A stretch of DNA of 64,000 nucleotides from NCBI RefSeq assembly GCF_003129905.1, contig NZ_QFFM01000015.1, forward strand, positions 1-64,000, written 5' to 3'. The position numbers were made by a program, and so were the translations under genes. This document shows positions 52,685-63,573 of this stretch, piece after piece. Origin of the DNA: Bifidobacterium callitrichidarum. GTDB taxonomy: Bacteria; Actinomycetota; Actinomycetes; Actinomycetales; Bifidobacteriaceae. The notes beneath the pieces were generated by a model. That model was not told where the DNA came from and made no database searches. It saw nothing but the letters and a program-made list of their open reading frames with translations. The first letter of the stretch is position 1; each line of letters starts with the position of its first letter.

Positions 52685-54940
52685 ATGGCACAGGCCAAGC
52701 ACAAGGCGACCATCTACGACATAGCCAAGGAAGCGGGCGTAAGTCCCTCGACGGTCTCCCGCGCGCTGAGCCAGCCGGGCAGGATCTCGGCCAAGACGGA
52801 GTTCCGCATCCGGCGCATCGCCGAACAGCTCGGCTATCTGGCTTCGGACGACGACTCGTCGGACAGCCCGCTGCCGGCCACCGGCATGATCGCGGCCATC
52901 GTACCCACGCTGACCAACGTCCTGTACGCCACTGCCATCAACGCCATGCAGCGACGGCTCGAATCCAAGGGCTATGGTCTCATCGCCTTGGACACCGACC
53001 AGAAACCGGCGGTCGAGCGTAAGGCCATGTCCTATGTGATGCGCAACGTGGATGGTGTGGCGCTGCTTTCCTCACGGCTGAGCGAGCCGGATATCCGCCG
53101 TATCACGCTGGTCCGGCCGGTCATCCTGCTCAATCGCGCCATCCCCGGGCTTTCCAGCGTCACGGTGGATGTGGCGCATGCCATCGACGACGCCGTTCAC
53201 GCACTCAAGGAGGCCGGCCACTCCTCCATCACCTACCTGGCGGGACCGGCCAGCTCATGGGCGAACGAGTACCGTCGCCGCTGCATCCGAGCCGCCGCGT
53301 TCCGTTATGACATGACCTATCGCGTGGTACGAGAATGCGAGCCGAGCGTCGCCGGCGGAGGCAAGGCCGCGGAACAATATCTCATTCGTCCCACGGATGC
53401 CGTGTTCGCCTTCAACGACGCGGTGGCGGCCGGCTTCATCGCCGCGGCCAGACGCAATGGGCTGCGCGTGCCCGAGGACGTCTCGGTGATCGGCTTCGAT
53501 AACACGGAGATGTCCTCGCTGCTCTCCCCCACGCTGAGCACCATCGATATGAAGGCCGCGCAGATGGCCGTGCGCGCCGCGGACGCACTGGTCTCCGCCG
53601 TGCGCAATCCGGAAGGCAATCGCCCCGAGCCCATAACATTGACCGCAGAATTCCTGCAGCGCGATTCGGTGAACGGTCACAAGCGGTCCACGATGAAGAT
53701 CGGCCCGTACGCGGAGATCAGGCGTTCGAGCGACAGCATCGTGCTCACCATGCTGTCCAACGCCTTCAACGAGACGATGCCGCGCATCAACGAATTCATG
53801 CGCACCCACCCGCACATCATCATCGATCCCATCGAGGGGCGCACGCAGGAGAATACGCTGTCCCTGTACTGGGAGCGTGTGATCAACCACCGTTCCGTGC
53901 CGGACATCATCAACGTGGAACGCACCGCATTGCCGCAGCTGGCCGCATCGGGCGCCCTGCAGGACCTGTCAGGGCCGGACATCGAGCGGGAGCTTGGCGC
54001 GAAGGTGGACCGCGCGGCATGGCAGTCGGCCCATTACGCCGGCCGGTTGTATGGCATTCCCGGCGACCAGTCGCAGACCGCCATGTTCTACCGGGCCGAC
54101 CTGTTCCGCCATTACGGGCTCGAAGTGCCGCAGACGTGGGACGAATTCTATGAGGAGGGCGTGGCGCTGCATGCACGTAACCCGCAGCGCTACATGGGCG
54201 TCCTTGACACCACGGATGTGCAGCATTACCTCTCGTTCTTCCGTTCGGCCAGCGTGAGGCCGTGGACGGTTGAGGACGATTCGACCATCACCTTCCATAT
54301 GCGCGACGATCTGGTACGGTCCGTGGCCGAGTTCATCCAGCAGTGCATCGACGACGGCGCACTCAGGGCGGAACCGATGTGGGACAACCGGTACATGCGC
54401 GCCGAGTCCGGCACCTATCTGACGGTGACGTATGCGAACTGGCTGGGCAAGATTCTCGCCGCCTCCTATCCGGCGGACAAGGGGCTGTGGAAGGTGACGC
54501 TGCCTCCCGCGTTCTCCGATCCGAGCCGGGTGTCCACGGCCGAGATCGGCGGATCCACCATGGCAATCAGCGCCGGTTTACCACCCGCGCGTCTTCAGGC
54601 CGCGATGGCGTTCATCCGTTGGTTCCAGCTCGACCCGGTCTCCGTCGAACTGCGCGCGCCGGGCGGCGTGTCCGCAGCGGCCGGCTATGTGGAGGATCTG
54701 ACGCGGCGCGGCACGGTGGACCCGTACTTCGATCAGCCGATATACGACGTGTATGCCAAATCCGCGGCATTGGTGAACCGGGATTGGGACAATCTGCCGT
54801 TCTTCAGCCAGCTCGACGCCGAGTTCGCCCGTCTGATCGCCCCCTCGCTACGCCCTGGCGGCCGCTCCCCGGACCTGTTCGACGAATGGGAGCGACGTCT
54901 CAAGATCTACGCCGTCTCCCAAGGCTTCACCGTGCGGTGA
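52685..54940 (+). CDS. Fusion of a LacI regulator with an ABC-type solute-binding domain
   Basis: A 751-residue uninterrupted frame, ATG with GAGGAGG upstream. Residues 1-330 are a complete LacI regulator: helix-turn-helix ATIYDIAKEAGVSPSTVSRA, and effector domain with FAFNDAVAAGFIAAA and VIGFDNTEMSSLLSPTLST. Residues 350-750 are a family 1 solute-binding protein fold (VPDIINVERTALPQLAASGA, AMFYRADLFRHYGLEVPQTW, TMAISAGLP). There is no signal peptide or lipobox, so the second domain is cytoplasmic. It may sense a second sugar or a long oligosaccharide. It is divergent from the GH115-like gene and in the same cluster as a separate CUT1 transporter. The domains are assigned by motif, and the join lies at about residues 330-350. 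Confidence 0.85.
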   Translation: MAQAKHKATIYDIAKEAGVSPSTVSRALSQPGRISAKTEFRIRRIAEQLGYLASDDDSSDSPLPATGMIAAIVPTLTNVLYATAINAMQRRLESKGYGLIALDTDQKPAVERKAMSYVMRNVDGVALLSSRLSEPDIRRITLVRPVILLNRAIPGLSSVTVDVAHAIDDAVHALKEAGHSSITYLAGPASSWANEYRRRCIRAAAFRYDMTYRVVRECEPSVAGGGKAAEQYLIRPTDAVFAFNDAVAAGFIAAARRNGLRVPEDVSVIGFDNTEMSSLLSPTLSTIDMKAAQMAVRAADALVSAVRNPEGNRPEPITLTAEFLQRDSVNGHKRSTMKIGPYAEIRRSSDSIVLTMLSNAFNETMPRINEFMRTHPHIIIDPIEGRTQENTLSLYWERVINHRSVPDIINVERTALPQLAASGALQDLSGPDIERELGAKVDRAAWQSAHYAGRLYGIPGDQSQTAMFYRADLFRHYGLEVPQTWDEFYEEGVALHARNPQRYMGVLDTTDVQHYLSFFRSASVRPWTVEDDSTITFHMRDDLVRSVAEFIQQCIDDGALRAEPMWDNRYMRAESGTYLTVTYANWLGKILAASYPADKGLWKVTLPPAFSDPSRVSTAEIGGSTMAISAGLPPARLQAAMAFIRWFQLDPVSVELRAPGGVSAAAGYVEDLTRRGTVDPYFDQPIYDVYAKSAALVNRDWDNLPFFSQLDAEFARLIAPSLRPGGRSPDLFDEWERRLKIYAVSQGFTVR

Positions 54941-54960
54941 CAAATCCGTAAAAACAAATC

Positions 54961-55078
54961 GGCTCCCCTCTTTGAGGGGAGCTGTCGAACGAAGTGAGAC
55001 TGAGGGGAGCACCACGGAATATCCCGTCGCCCCCCCCCCAGTCAGCTTCGCTGACAGCTCCCCTCAGAGAGGGGAGCC
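54961..55078. repeat. Inverted pair of dispersed repeats around a C10 tract (copies 7 and 8)
   Basis: Copy 7 (54961-55010) and the reverse-oriented copy 8 (55040-55078) flank a spacer ending in ten consecutive C (55030-55039). The pair lies in the 199-base gap between convergent LacI-SBP and secA. The C tract is a likely slippage site. Confidence 0.8.
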
Positions 55079-55139
55079 TTCGCGGCGCATAGCCGCTCAC
55101 CTCGCCTGTGGAGGCAAGCGACCTGCACCTAACAATGCA

Positions 55140-58061
<2,922 letters not shown>

Positions 58062-58154
58062 TGGGTTTCTCCCTTGATTGGTTTCGGTGGTGTCCGCGTA
58101 CCACGATACCGTCCGGGAGCGTCAGTCGCCGCGTTTTTCGACCATATTACGAAA

Positions 58155-58190
58155 AATGGGTCGCTCCCCTCGTTTGGGAAGCGACCCATT
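58155..58190 (-). terminator. Rho-independent terminator of hpf
   Basis: AATGGGTCGCT pairs with AGCGACCCATT; on the minus strand TTTTTCG follows directly. It is 43 bases past the hpf stop and upstream of the secA start. Confidence 0.8.
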
Positions 58191-58232
58191 CATCAGCTAT
58201 CGATGGTTATCCGGCCTCTGCGGCCGTCGGCA

Positions 58233-58895
58233 TCAGTCCTTCTTGACGTTCTCCGGGGTATCGATCTCGAAGACGCCGTAGCTCCAGCCGTGACGGTGGT
58301 AGACCACGGACGGACGGCCGGTCTCCTTGTTGACGAACAGGAAGAAGTCGTGTCCGATCAGCTCCATCTCGTACAGCGCCTCGTCGATGCTCATCGGCTC
58401 GGCGATGTGCAGCTTGCGGCGGATGACGATCGGGGTGTCCCCAACCTGGACCTCCACGGATTCGCCGGGGCCGAGATCGGAAGCCACGGCGGCCTCCGGG
58501 CTGTTGTTCGGCTCTTCCTCGACCTCTTCGACCTCGGGTTCCGGAGCGGCCACGCCCAGATCCACCGGCACCGGGTTCGTGTAGCCGCGGCGGTGATCCT
58601 TGCGGCGGTCACGGGTGCGGCGCAGACGAAGGGTCAGCTTGTCCAGCGCCATATCCAGCGCGCTGAACTCGTCCGTGCTGGAGGCCTCGGCGCGCACCAC
58701 GGTGCGGCCGGCGATAACGGTGATTTCCACGCGCTTGGCGGTATCGGCCTGGCGCGGGTTGCCCTCATGGGTCAGCACGATCTGCGCGCGCTGTGCGTCC
58801 GGGGCGATAGCGGTCACACGATTCATCTTGGTCTCGACGACATCACGGAACCTCTGCTTAACCTGCGTGTGGCGTCCGGTAACGACGATTTCCAT
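58233..58895 (-). CDS. hpf: Long-form ribosome hibernation promoting factor
   Basis: A 220-residue protein. The N-terminal S30AE domain (1-100, VVTGRHTQVKQRFRDVVETK) binds the small-subunit decoding channel; the C-terminal domain (about 160-220, HIAEPMSIDEALYEMELIGH with FFLFVNKETGRPSVVYHRHG) makes 100S dimers. The acidic linker is typical. GGAGG is five bases before the ATG. It is expressed from its own promoter in the 294-base gap shared with the divergent membrane-protein module. Confidence 0.92.
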   Translation of the reverse strand: MEIVVTGRHTQVKQRFRDVVETKMNRVTAIAPDAQRAQIVLTHEGNPRQADTAKRVEITVIAGRTVVRAEASSTDEFSALDMALDKLTLRLRRTRDRRKDHRRGYTNPVPVDLGVAAPEPEVEEVEEEPNNSPEAAVASDLGPGESVEVQVGDTPIVIRRKLHIAEPMSIDEALYEMELIGHDFFLFVNKETGRPSVVYHRHGWSYGVFEIDTPENVKKD

Positions 58896-59079
58896 GTTGA
58901 CCTCCTATATGACTCAAGCGGTTTGGCCCGCTATATGCGTCCCGTACAGCATCATTACCGTGCGGGTAAGTTTCATTGTAGACGAACAATGGGTGAATCC
59001 TCGGCAACTCGCCCAGAGAAAACTCTTTCTTTCCCGACACGGTTCCGAAACATGCCACGACGTAGCCTGATGGGTCGAT

Positions 59080-59122
59080 TTGTTTTCCCTAGAGGAAAGC
59101 CTTATACTTTCCTGTAAGGAAA
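59080..59122 (+). promoter_or_regulatory. Promoter with two TTTCC-N5-GGAAA operators, copy 2
   Basis: Palindromes TTTCCCTAGAGGAAA (59084-59098) and TTTCCTGTAAGGAAA (59108-59122) with centres 24 bases apart overlap TTGTTT (59080-59085), a 17-base spacer and TATACT (59103-59108). Layout and sequences repeat those at 6939-6982. Confidence 0.7.
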
Positions 59123-59189
59123 ATAAAATGATCCCGATTGACCAGCTGCCAACGATGACGGGTCTCGGATCAATGGAAAGGAAACCGCG

Positions 59190-59954
59190 ATGAAGCGTTC
59201 TATTCCCAATGACGCGCACAAGGTCACCCATGCATCGCCCGGAACCGGCACGCCCATGGTCCTCCCCGACGCGACGGCTCCATTGACGTCCAATGAGGCT
59301 GCCCAGATCCTGAGCGACATCGAACGCGACCGTTCGTCATTGGCGTCCCGTCTGTCTCCTCCGCGATGGCTGTACCCGACAATCGCGCTGCTCGTGGCCT
59401 TCGATGTGCTGGGTTTCCAGATCAGCAGCGCGTTCGATTCCTGGACGAGCAACCGTCTTGCGGCGCTCCGGGATACGTACGATGCGGCAATCAGCCAGGC
59501 CTCATACCGGAACATCCCGGCCGGGGAAATCGATGACCATTTTCAGCCGTTGATTGATGAGATGCTGAGGTACGGCCTGTACAGCCAATGGTGCGCATGG
59601 CTATGCCTGGCCATTGATCTGATCTGCCTCGTCGTGGCCTATCAGATGATGCGCTGGCTGGCCAATATGCAAGGGGCGAACGACCGACGCAGCATCGGCA
59701 TTCCTCTGCTGTGGCCCTGGTTCCTCACCTTCGGGGTGCGGCCGATGAATGTGCGGATGCATGTGCTGCATGCCGCGATGTATGTCATGCTCATTGCCTA
59801 TGTGGGCTCGCTCGTTTATCTGAATTGGAGCGGCGACGACCCGTTCCGCACCGCATGGTGGACCATGGTGGCCACTTTGCTATGGTCGGTGTTCTTCGTG
59901 GCGAGCGAGACCCGTTACGACCGTCTTGCGTCTCAGGCGTTGGCGAAGATATAG
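59190..59954 (+). CDS. Membrane protein, paralogue of the 7041 gene
   Basis: A 254-residue protein with the motif ILSDIERDRSSLASRLSP before the first span, as in the paralogue (LASLDTDRSKLAS). About four spans: near 62-80, 133-155, 170-185 with 190-208, and 225-245. A hydrophilic loop of about 45 residues sits between the first two. AAAGGAA precedes the ATG. Function unknown; paired with the winged-helix gene that follows two bases on. Confidence 0.7.
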   Translation: MKRSIPNDAHKVTHASPGTGTPMVLPDATAPLTSNEAAQILSDIERDRSSLASRLSPPRWLYPTIALLVAFDVLGFQISSAFDSWTSNRLAALRDTYDAAISQASYRNIPAGEIDDHFQPLIDEMLRYGLYSQWCAWLCLAIDLICLVVAYQMMRWLANMQGANDRRSIGIPLLWPWFLTFGVRPMNVRMHVLHAAMYVMLIAYVGSLVYLNWSGDDPFRTAWWTMVATLLWSVFFVASETRYDRLASQALAKI

Positions 59955-59956
59955 CC

Positions 59957-60286
59957 ATGCCATCGAGGAAGTCAAAGCAGGCACCGGTCGAACCGCGTTT
60001 CGACCCGGTGATTCACGAACCGATGCGGCTGCGCATCTGCGGCATCCTCGCCACAGTGGACGAGCTCCAGTTCGCCGCGATCAGGGACACATTGGGCATG
60101 AACGACGCGGCCTGCTCCAAACATCTGAAGACGCTCGCCGATTGCGGGTACGTCTCCGTGTCCAAACGGGAGGCGGACGACAGCCGCCACATGGTGCGAT
60201 GGTATGCGATGACGCCGGCCGGACGTGCCGCATTCGACGCTCATCTCGCCGAGATCAAGCGCATCGCCGCCGGCATCGTCGATTAG
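59957..60286 (+). CDS. Winged-helix transcriptional regulator, paralogue of the 7684 gene
   Basis: A 109-residue protein, start two bases after the membrane-protein stop. RFDPVIHEPMRLRICGIL and DAACSKHLKTLADCGYVSV are the helix-turn-helix; the wing contains basic residues (SKREADDSRHMV). The paralogue shares about half of its residues by eye. It probably binds the TTTCC-N5-GGAAA sites before its operon. A MITE-like element begins 11 bases after its stop. Confidence 0.8.
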   Translation: MPSRKSKQAPVEPRFDPVIHEPMRLRICGILATVDELQFAAIRDTLGMNDAACSKHLKTLADCGYVSVSKREADDSRHMVRWYAMTPAGRAAFDAHLAEIKRIAAGIVD

Positions 60287-60297
60287 CCGATGCTGTA

Positions 60298-60417
60298 GGC
60301 TCTGTTAAACCAAGATTGACATACCCCTTATTGGCTCCCCTTGTCAGGGGAGCTGGCGGCGAAGCCGACTGAGGGGTAGTCCAAGGGAGTTCACGTCAAT
60401 CTTGGTTTAACAGAGCC
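60298..60417. mobile_element. MITE-like element 3
   Basis: About 26-bp terminal inverted repeats with GGCTCTG outer ends, core identical in plan to element 2 but the stem-loop repeat is in the opposite orientation. Flanks read CTGTA and TACAG, which extends the inverted repeat instead of giving a direct duplication. It immediately follows a regulator gene and may end its transcript. Confidence 0.8.
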
Positions 60418-60499
60418 TACAGAAAACCTCCCGGAATCATCGGAAGAGGCGGAATAGCGATGCATCGAACGAGAGGAATCGCAAAGAAGAAAAGAAAAT

Positions 60500-60868
60500 G
60501 AGACCTCTTATACCCCGGGTTCTGTCGTCTGCAGCGCGAACGCCGCAGACGGATGGCCATCCATCTCGACCTGACGTCGCCGTCAGGCTCTAGCAGCCTA
60601 CCCGATGGCATGGGCGAGCAGCCCTTACCGCCATCTGCTTGGCCTTGCTCCCGATGAGGCTTGCCATGCGGCCCACTGTTACCAGAGGCCCGGTGGTCTC
60701 TTACACCGCCGTTTCACCCTTACCCGTCGAGGACGGGCGGTCTGTTCTCTGCTGCGCTATCTCTCAGGTCACCCTGGGCGGACGTTATCCGCCATCGTGC
60801 TCTGCGGAGCCCGGAAGTTCCTCAGCCGATCCCAATGAAGATCACGGCCGCGGCCATCAAGAGGTCTC
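60500..60868 (-). ncRNA. rnpB: RNase P RNA
   Basis: About 369 bases of bacterial type A RNase P RNA. The 5' end GAGACCTCTT (60868-60859) pairs perfectly with the 3' end AAGAGGTCTC (60509-60500) as helix P1. On the minus strand the conserved GAGGAACTTCCGGGCTCC, then the GGTAAGGGTGAAACGGCGG block, GTAACAGTGG, GGAGCAAGGCCAAGCAG and finally GACAGAACCCGGG (P4 partner) occur in order. The RNA is the catalytic subunit that matures the 5' ends of tRNAs. TATAAT (60883-60878) lies nine bases upstream of the 5' end. Confidence 0.95.
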
Positions 60869-60877
60869 AAGCCGACA

Positions 60878-60883
60878 ATTATA
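60878..60883 (-). promoter_or_regulatory. -10 box of rnpB
   Basis: Consensus TATAAT on the minus strand, nine bases upstream of the P1 helix. The -35 region at 17 bases (GGGTTC) is weak. Confidence 0.7.
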
Positions 60884-60961
60884 CATAGGGCATGGAAAAC
60901 GAACCCATTACCCCGGCAGGACACACAGGAGACAAGGAAAGCCGGCAGCGCCCCCAGCAGT

Positions 60962-61654
60962 TCAGTTGAGAAGTTCCGCGGCCACGCGACGGAGGGTTTC
61001 GGGACTGTGCCCTTTCCGCCCGCCGGCCGACCAGAAACGCCGTTGGCGTACCTGACGGTCAAGCCCTTTCGTCTTACGCGCCACCCGGCGGCCGAGCTCC
61101 CATGCCGCGTCCTCGAACACACCCCGCCGTTCGGCCTCGTCAGCCACCTGCTGCGCCAATGCACGGTCCACACCCTTGCGGGAAAGCTCCATCACGGCGC
61201 CGCGACGACCCATCATACGGCCGGCGCAGACCCGAATCACCGATTCGGCGTAGTCCTCGTCGTTCAGCAGCCGCACCGCAATCAGACGTTCGATGACGCA
61301 CTCAACCGTATCCTCGGCATATCCCTTGCCCAGCAAACGGTCTCGCAATGCGCCGGACGAACGTGGCGCGGCATCCAACAGCCTCAATGCCGCGTCACGG
61401 CAGGAATCCTCGTCGTCAGCGTCATCCAAATCATCGGTGTCATGAGCGGCACCCGTCACCGGCCATCGACCGCTTGTTCCGCGATCGGCAGCCGACTCGC
61501 CATCAACGGATTCGAACCGTCGTTCCCCGGTAGCTTCAACGGGCGCACCCTCGAACATCCGCATGCGGGACGAGGTATCCGCCCGGTCATCAACACAATC
61601 CTGCGGAGCAATCGCGACCGGATTGCTCCGCAGGAACGCTTCGGCATCAATCAT
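60962..61654 (-). CDS. recX: RecX regulatory protein
   Basis: A 230-residue protein that modulates RecA filaments. The first 90 residues are an unusual acidic, low-complexity extension; the RecX three-helix repeats follow (ALRLLDAAPRSSGALRDRLL, VIERLIAVRLLNDEDYAES, RRGAVMELSRKGVD). Typical RecX has about 150-200 residues. The ATG comes two bases after the recA stop, so the two genes are one operon, as in most actinobacteria. Confidence 0.88.
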   Translation of the reverse strand: MIDAEAFLRSNPVAIAPQDCVDDRADTSSRMRMFEGAPVEATGERRFESVDGESAADRGTSGRWPVTGAAHDTDDLDDADDEDSCRDAALRLLDAAPRSSGALRDRLLGKGYAEDTVECVIERLIAVRLLNDEDYAESVIRVCAGRMMGRRGAVMELSRKGVDRALAQQVADEAERRGVFEDAAWELGRRVARKTKGLDRQVRQRRFWSAGGRKGHSPETLRRVAAELLN

Positions 61655-61656
61655 TA

Positions 61657-62862
61657 TCAGGCCTGATCCGCGGCATCCTTGGCGGGCGCGGTCTTCGCAG
61701 ACTTGGCCTGCTGCTTGGCTGCCGCAGCCTTGCTGTCCTTGGCGATGTCGGCGGCTGCGGCCTCGCTGGCGGCTGCGGCCGCGGTGGCTTCCTCATCCTC
61801 GGCGAACTGGTCGGAGGGGGCGATGAGGCCGAATTCGGCCTTGACCTTGTTCTCGATCTCCTCGGTGATGGCCGGGTTGTCCTTGAGGAACTGGCGCACC
61901 TTCTCGCGGCCTTGGCCGAGCTGGTCGCCTTCGTAGGTGAACCAGGAGCCGGATTTCTTGACCACGCCGACCTGCTGGGCCATGTCGATGACCGAACCTT
62001 CACGGGAGATGCCCTCGCCGTAGAGCATGTCGAATTCGGCGGACTTGAAGGGCGGGGCCATCTTGTTCTTGACCACCTTGACGCGGGTGCGGTTGCCCAC
62101 CGCCTCGTCGCCGTTCTTGATGGTCTGGATGCGGCGGATGTCCATGCGCACGGAGGCATAGAACTTCAGGGCCTTACCACCGGTGGTGGTTTCCGGGCTG
62201 CCGAAGAACACGCCGATCTTCTCACGCAGCTGGTTGATGAAGATGGCGGTGGTGCCGGCCTGAGCCAAGGCTCCGGTCATCTTACGCAGGGCCTGGCTCA
62301 TAAGCCGGGCCTGCAGACCCACGTGGCTGTCTCCCATGTCGCCTTCGATTTCGGCCTTGGGCACCAGTGCGGCCACCGAGTCGATGACGATGACGTCCAG
62401 CGCACCGGAACGGATGAGCATGTCGGCGATCTCCAGTGCCTGCTCACCGTTGTCCGGCTGGGAGACGATAAGCGAATCGGTGTCCACGCCGAGCTTGCGG
62501 GCGTAGGCCGGATCCAGGGCGTGTTCGGCATCGATGTACGCGGCCACGCCGCCTTTCCTTTGGGCGTTGGCCACCACGTGCAGGGCCAGCGTGGTCTTAC
62601 CGGAGGATTCGGGACCGTAGATCTCCACGATGCGGCCCTTGGGCAGGCCGCCGATGCCGAGTGCCATATCAAGGGCGAGCGAGCCGGTGGAAATCACCTC
62701 CACGTTCTGTTCGGGCCGGTCGCCCAGCCTCATTGCGGAGCCTTTGCCGAAGCTTTTTTCCACCTGCGCCAGCGCGGTGTCCAGCGCGGCCTTGCGCTTG
62801 GGATCGATCTCGTGCTTGGCGGGGGCTGCCGGCTCCTTGGCCGTCTTGGTCTCAACTGCCAT
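61657..62862 (-). CDS. recA: Recombinase RecA
   Basis: A 401-residue recombinase. Walker A GPESSGKT, Walker [14 protein letters not shown]1 and L2 DNA-binding loops ([32 protein letters not shown]) and the family C-terminal domain are present. The C-terminus has an Ala/Lys tail of about 60 residues, longer than E. coli, as in other bifidobacteria. AAGGAG lies before the ATG. It is controlled by a LexA box 220 bases upstream. It drives strand exchange and LexA self-cleavage. Confidence 0.97.
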   Translation of the reverse strand: MAVETKTAKEPAAPAKHEIDPKRKAALDTALAQVEKSFGKGSAMRLGDRPEQNVEVISTGSLALDMALGIGGLPKGRIVEIYGPESSGKTTLALHVVANAQRKGGVAAYIDAEHALDPAYARKLGVDTDSLIVSQPDNGEQALEIADMLIRSGALDVIVIDSVAALVPKAEIEGDMGDSHVGLQARLMSQALRKMTGALAQAGTTAIFINQLREKIGVFFGSPETTTGGKALKFYASVRMDIRRIQTIKNGDEAVGNRTRVKVVKNKMAPPFKSAEFDMLYGEGISREGSVIDMAQQVGVVKKSGSWFTYEGDQLGQGREKVRQFLKDNPAITEEIENKVKAEFGLIAPSDQFAEDEEATAAAAASEAAAADIAKDSKAAAAKQQAKSAKTAPAKDAADQA

Positions 62863-63060
62863 GATTTCTCCTTGTCGAAGTCGTGTGCGGACAGGTCACC
62901 TTCACCGTATGGCCGCATGTCGGAGACCGGACGCCGGACACGGTCCGGTGGTTCCAGCTTGTTCGGCGGTGTCACGCGGATTCGATTGGAACCGCGTGAG
63001 CCTTGCCGTTACGGTGTCAGCGAGGCATTCCACCGCACACCGGCGTGGCTGCCTGTCACT
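62863..63060 (-). other. Long recA leader
   Basis: About 200 bases between the predicted recA transcription start and its ATG. It has several GC-rich short stems and no convincing small gene. No known riboswitch pattern was recognised. Confidence 0.45.
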
Positions 63061-63067
63061 GGGGATA

Positions 63068-63097
63068 ACTATAACCCCACAGGCGAACATTTGTTCG
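63068..63097 (-). promoter_or_regulatory. LexA box and promoter of recA
   Basis: CGAACATTTGTTCG (63084-63097) is a perfect SOS box of the Gram-positive/actinobacterial type. On the minus strand TATAGT (63073-63068) is a -10 whose -35 would lie inside the box, so LexA would block it. No other recA promoter is evident closer to the gene. Confidence 0.8.
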
Positions 63098-63214
63098 ATT
63101 ATGACGGATCTCGCAGCGAAGCAAGGCCCATGAACGCCGGAATCACAACCGACACGCTGATACGCCCGTACGGCACCGGCCGATTACGACAATCGACGAT
63201 CTATCTCACGTGAC

Positions 63215-63448
63215 TCAAGCCGCGGGCATGGGCGGCGCGTTGTGATCACTACCCCATCGCTTGGAATCCGGAATCTCCATCTGGTCGCACAGCACGTTCC
63301 ACACCACGCGGGGCTCCTCCCCCGCATCCAACGCTTCGACGACGGTCATGTTCGCCAGTTTGGGCATACGCTGATCGTGCGCAATCGACCGCCCGTAGGT
63401 GCGGCCGAACACTTCCTCGAGCAGCTGCCAGAATTCCCGTTCACGCAT
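63215..63448 (-). CDS. DUF3046 family protein
   Basis: A 77-residue protein (REREFWQLLEEVFGRTYGRS, EALDAGEEPRVVWNVLCDQM). This small family is typically found just before recA in actinobacteria and has no known function. A helical, acidic protein with a conserved Trp pair. It is separated from clgR by a strong terminator and from recA by a long leader. Confidence 0.85.
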   Translation of the reverse strand: MREREFWQLLEEVFGRTYGRSIAHDQRMPKLANMTVVEALDAGEEPRVVWNVLCDQMEIPDSKRWGSDHNAPPMPAA

Positions 63449-63506
63449 ACCCGCCAGTCTGCCACCACCCGGCGGACAGGCCTTCGGTCACAATCGGCAT
63501 AAGAAA

Positions 63507-63539
63507 AAGCCCGCCGAGCCACAATGGCAAGGCGGGCTT
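63507..63539 (-). terminator. Rho-independent terminator of clgR
   Basis: AAGCCCGCC and GGCGGGCTT pair across a 15-base loop; on the minus strand the stem ends in GCTTTTTCTT. It isolates clgR from DUF3046 and recA. Confidence 0.85.
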
Positions 63540-63573
63540 GATATCAACTCAATCACTACGCCACAGGCGCCGA

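Noticed and set aside
54961..55078. CRISPR-like array from repeated GAGGGGAGC units
   Set aside because: Only two inverted copies with unequal spacing; they belong to the dispersed stem-loop family.
62902..63090. Small protein in the recA leader
   Set aside because: Its start falls inside the LexA box, upstream of the predicted transcription start, and composition is not protein-like.
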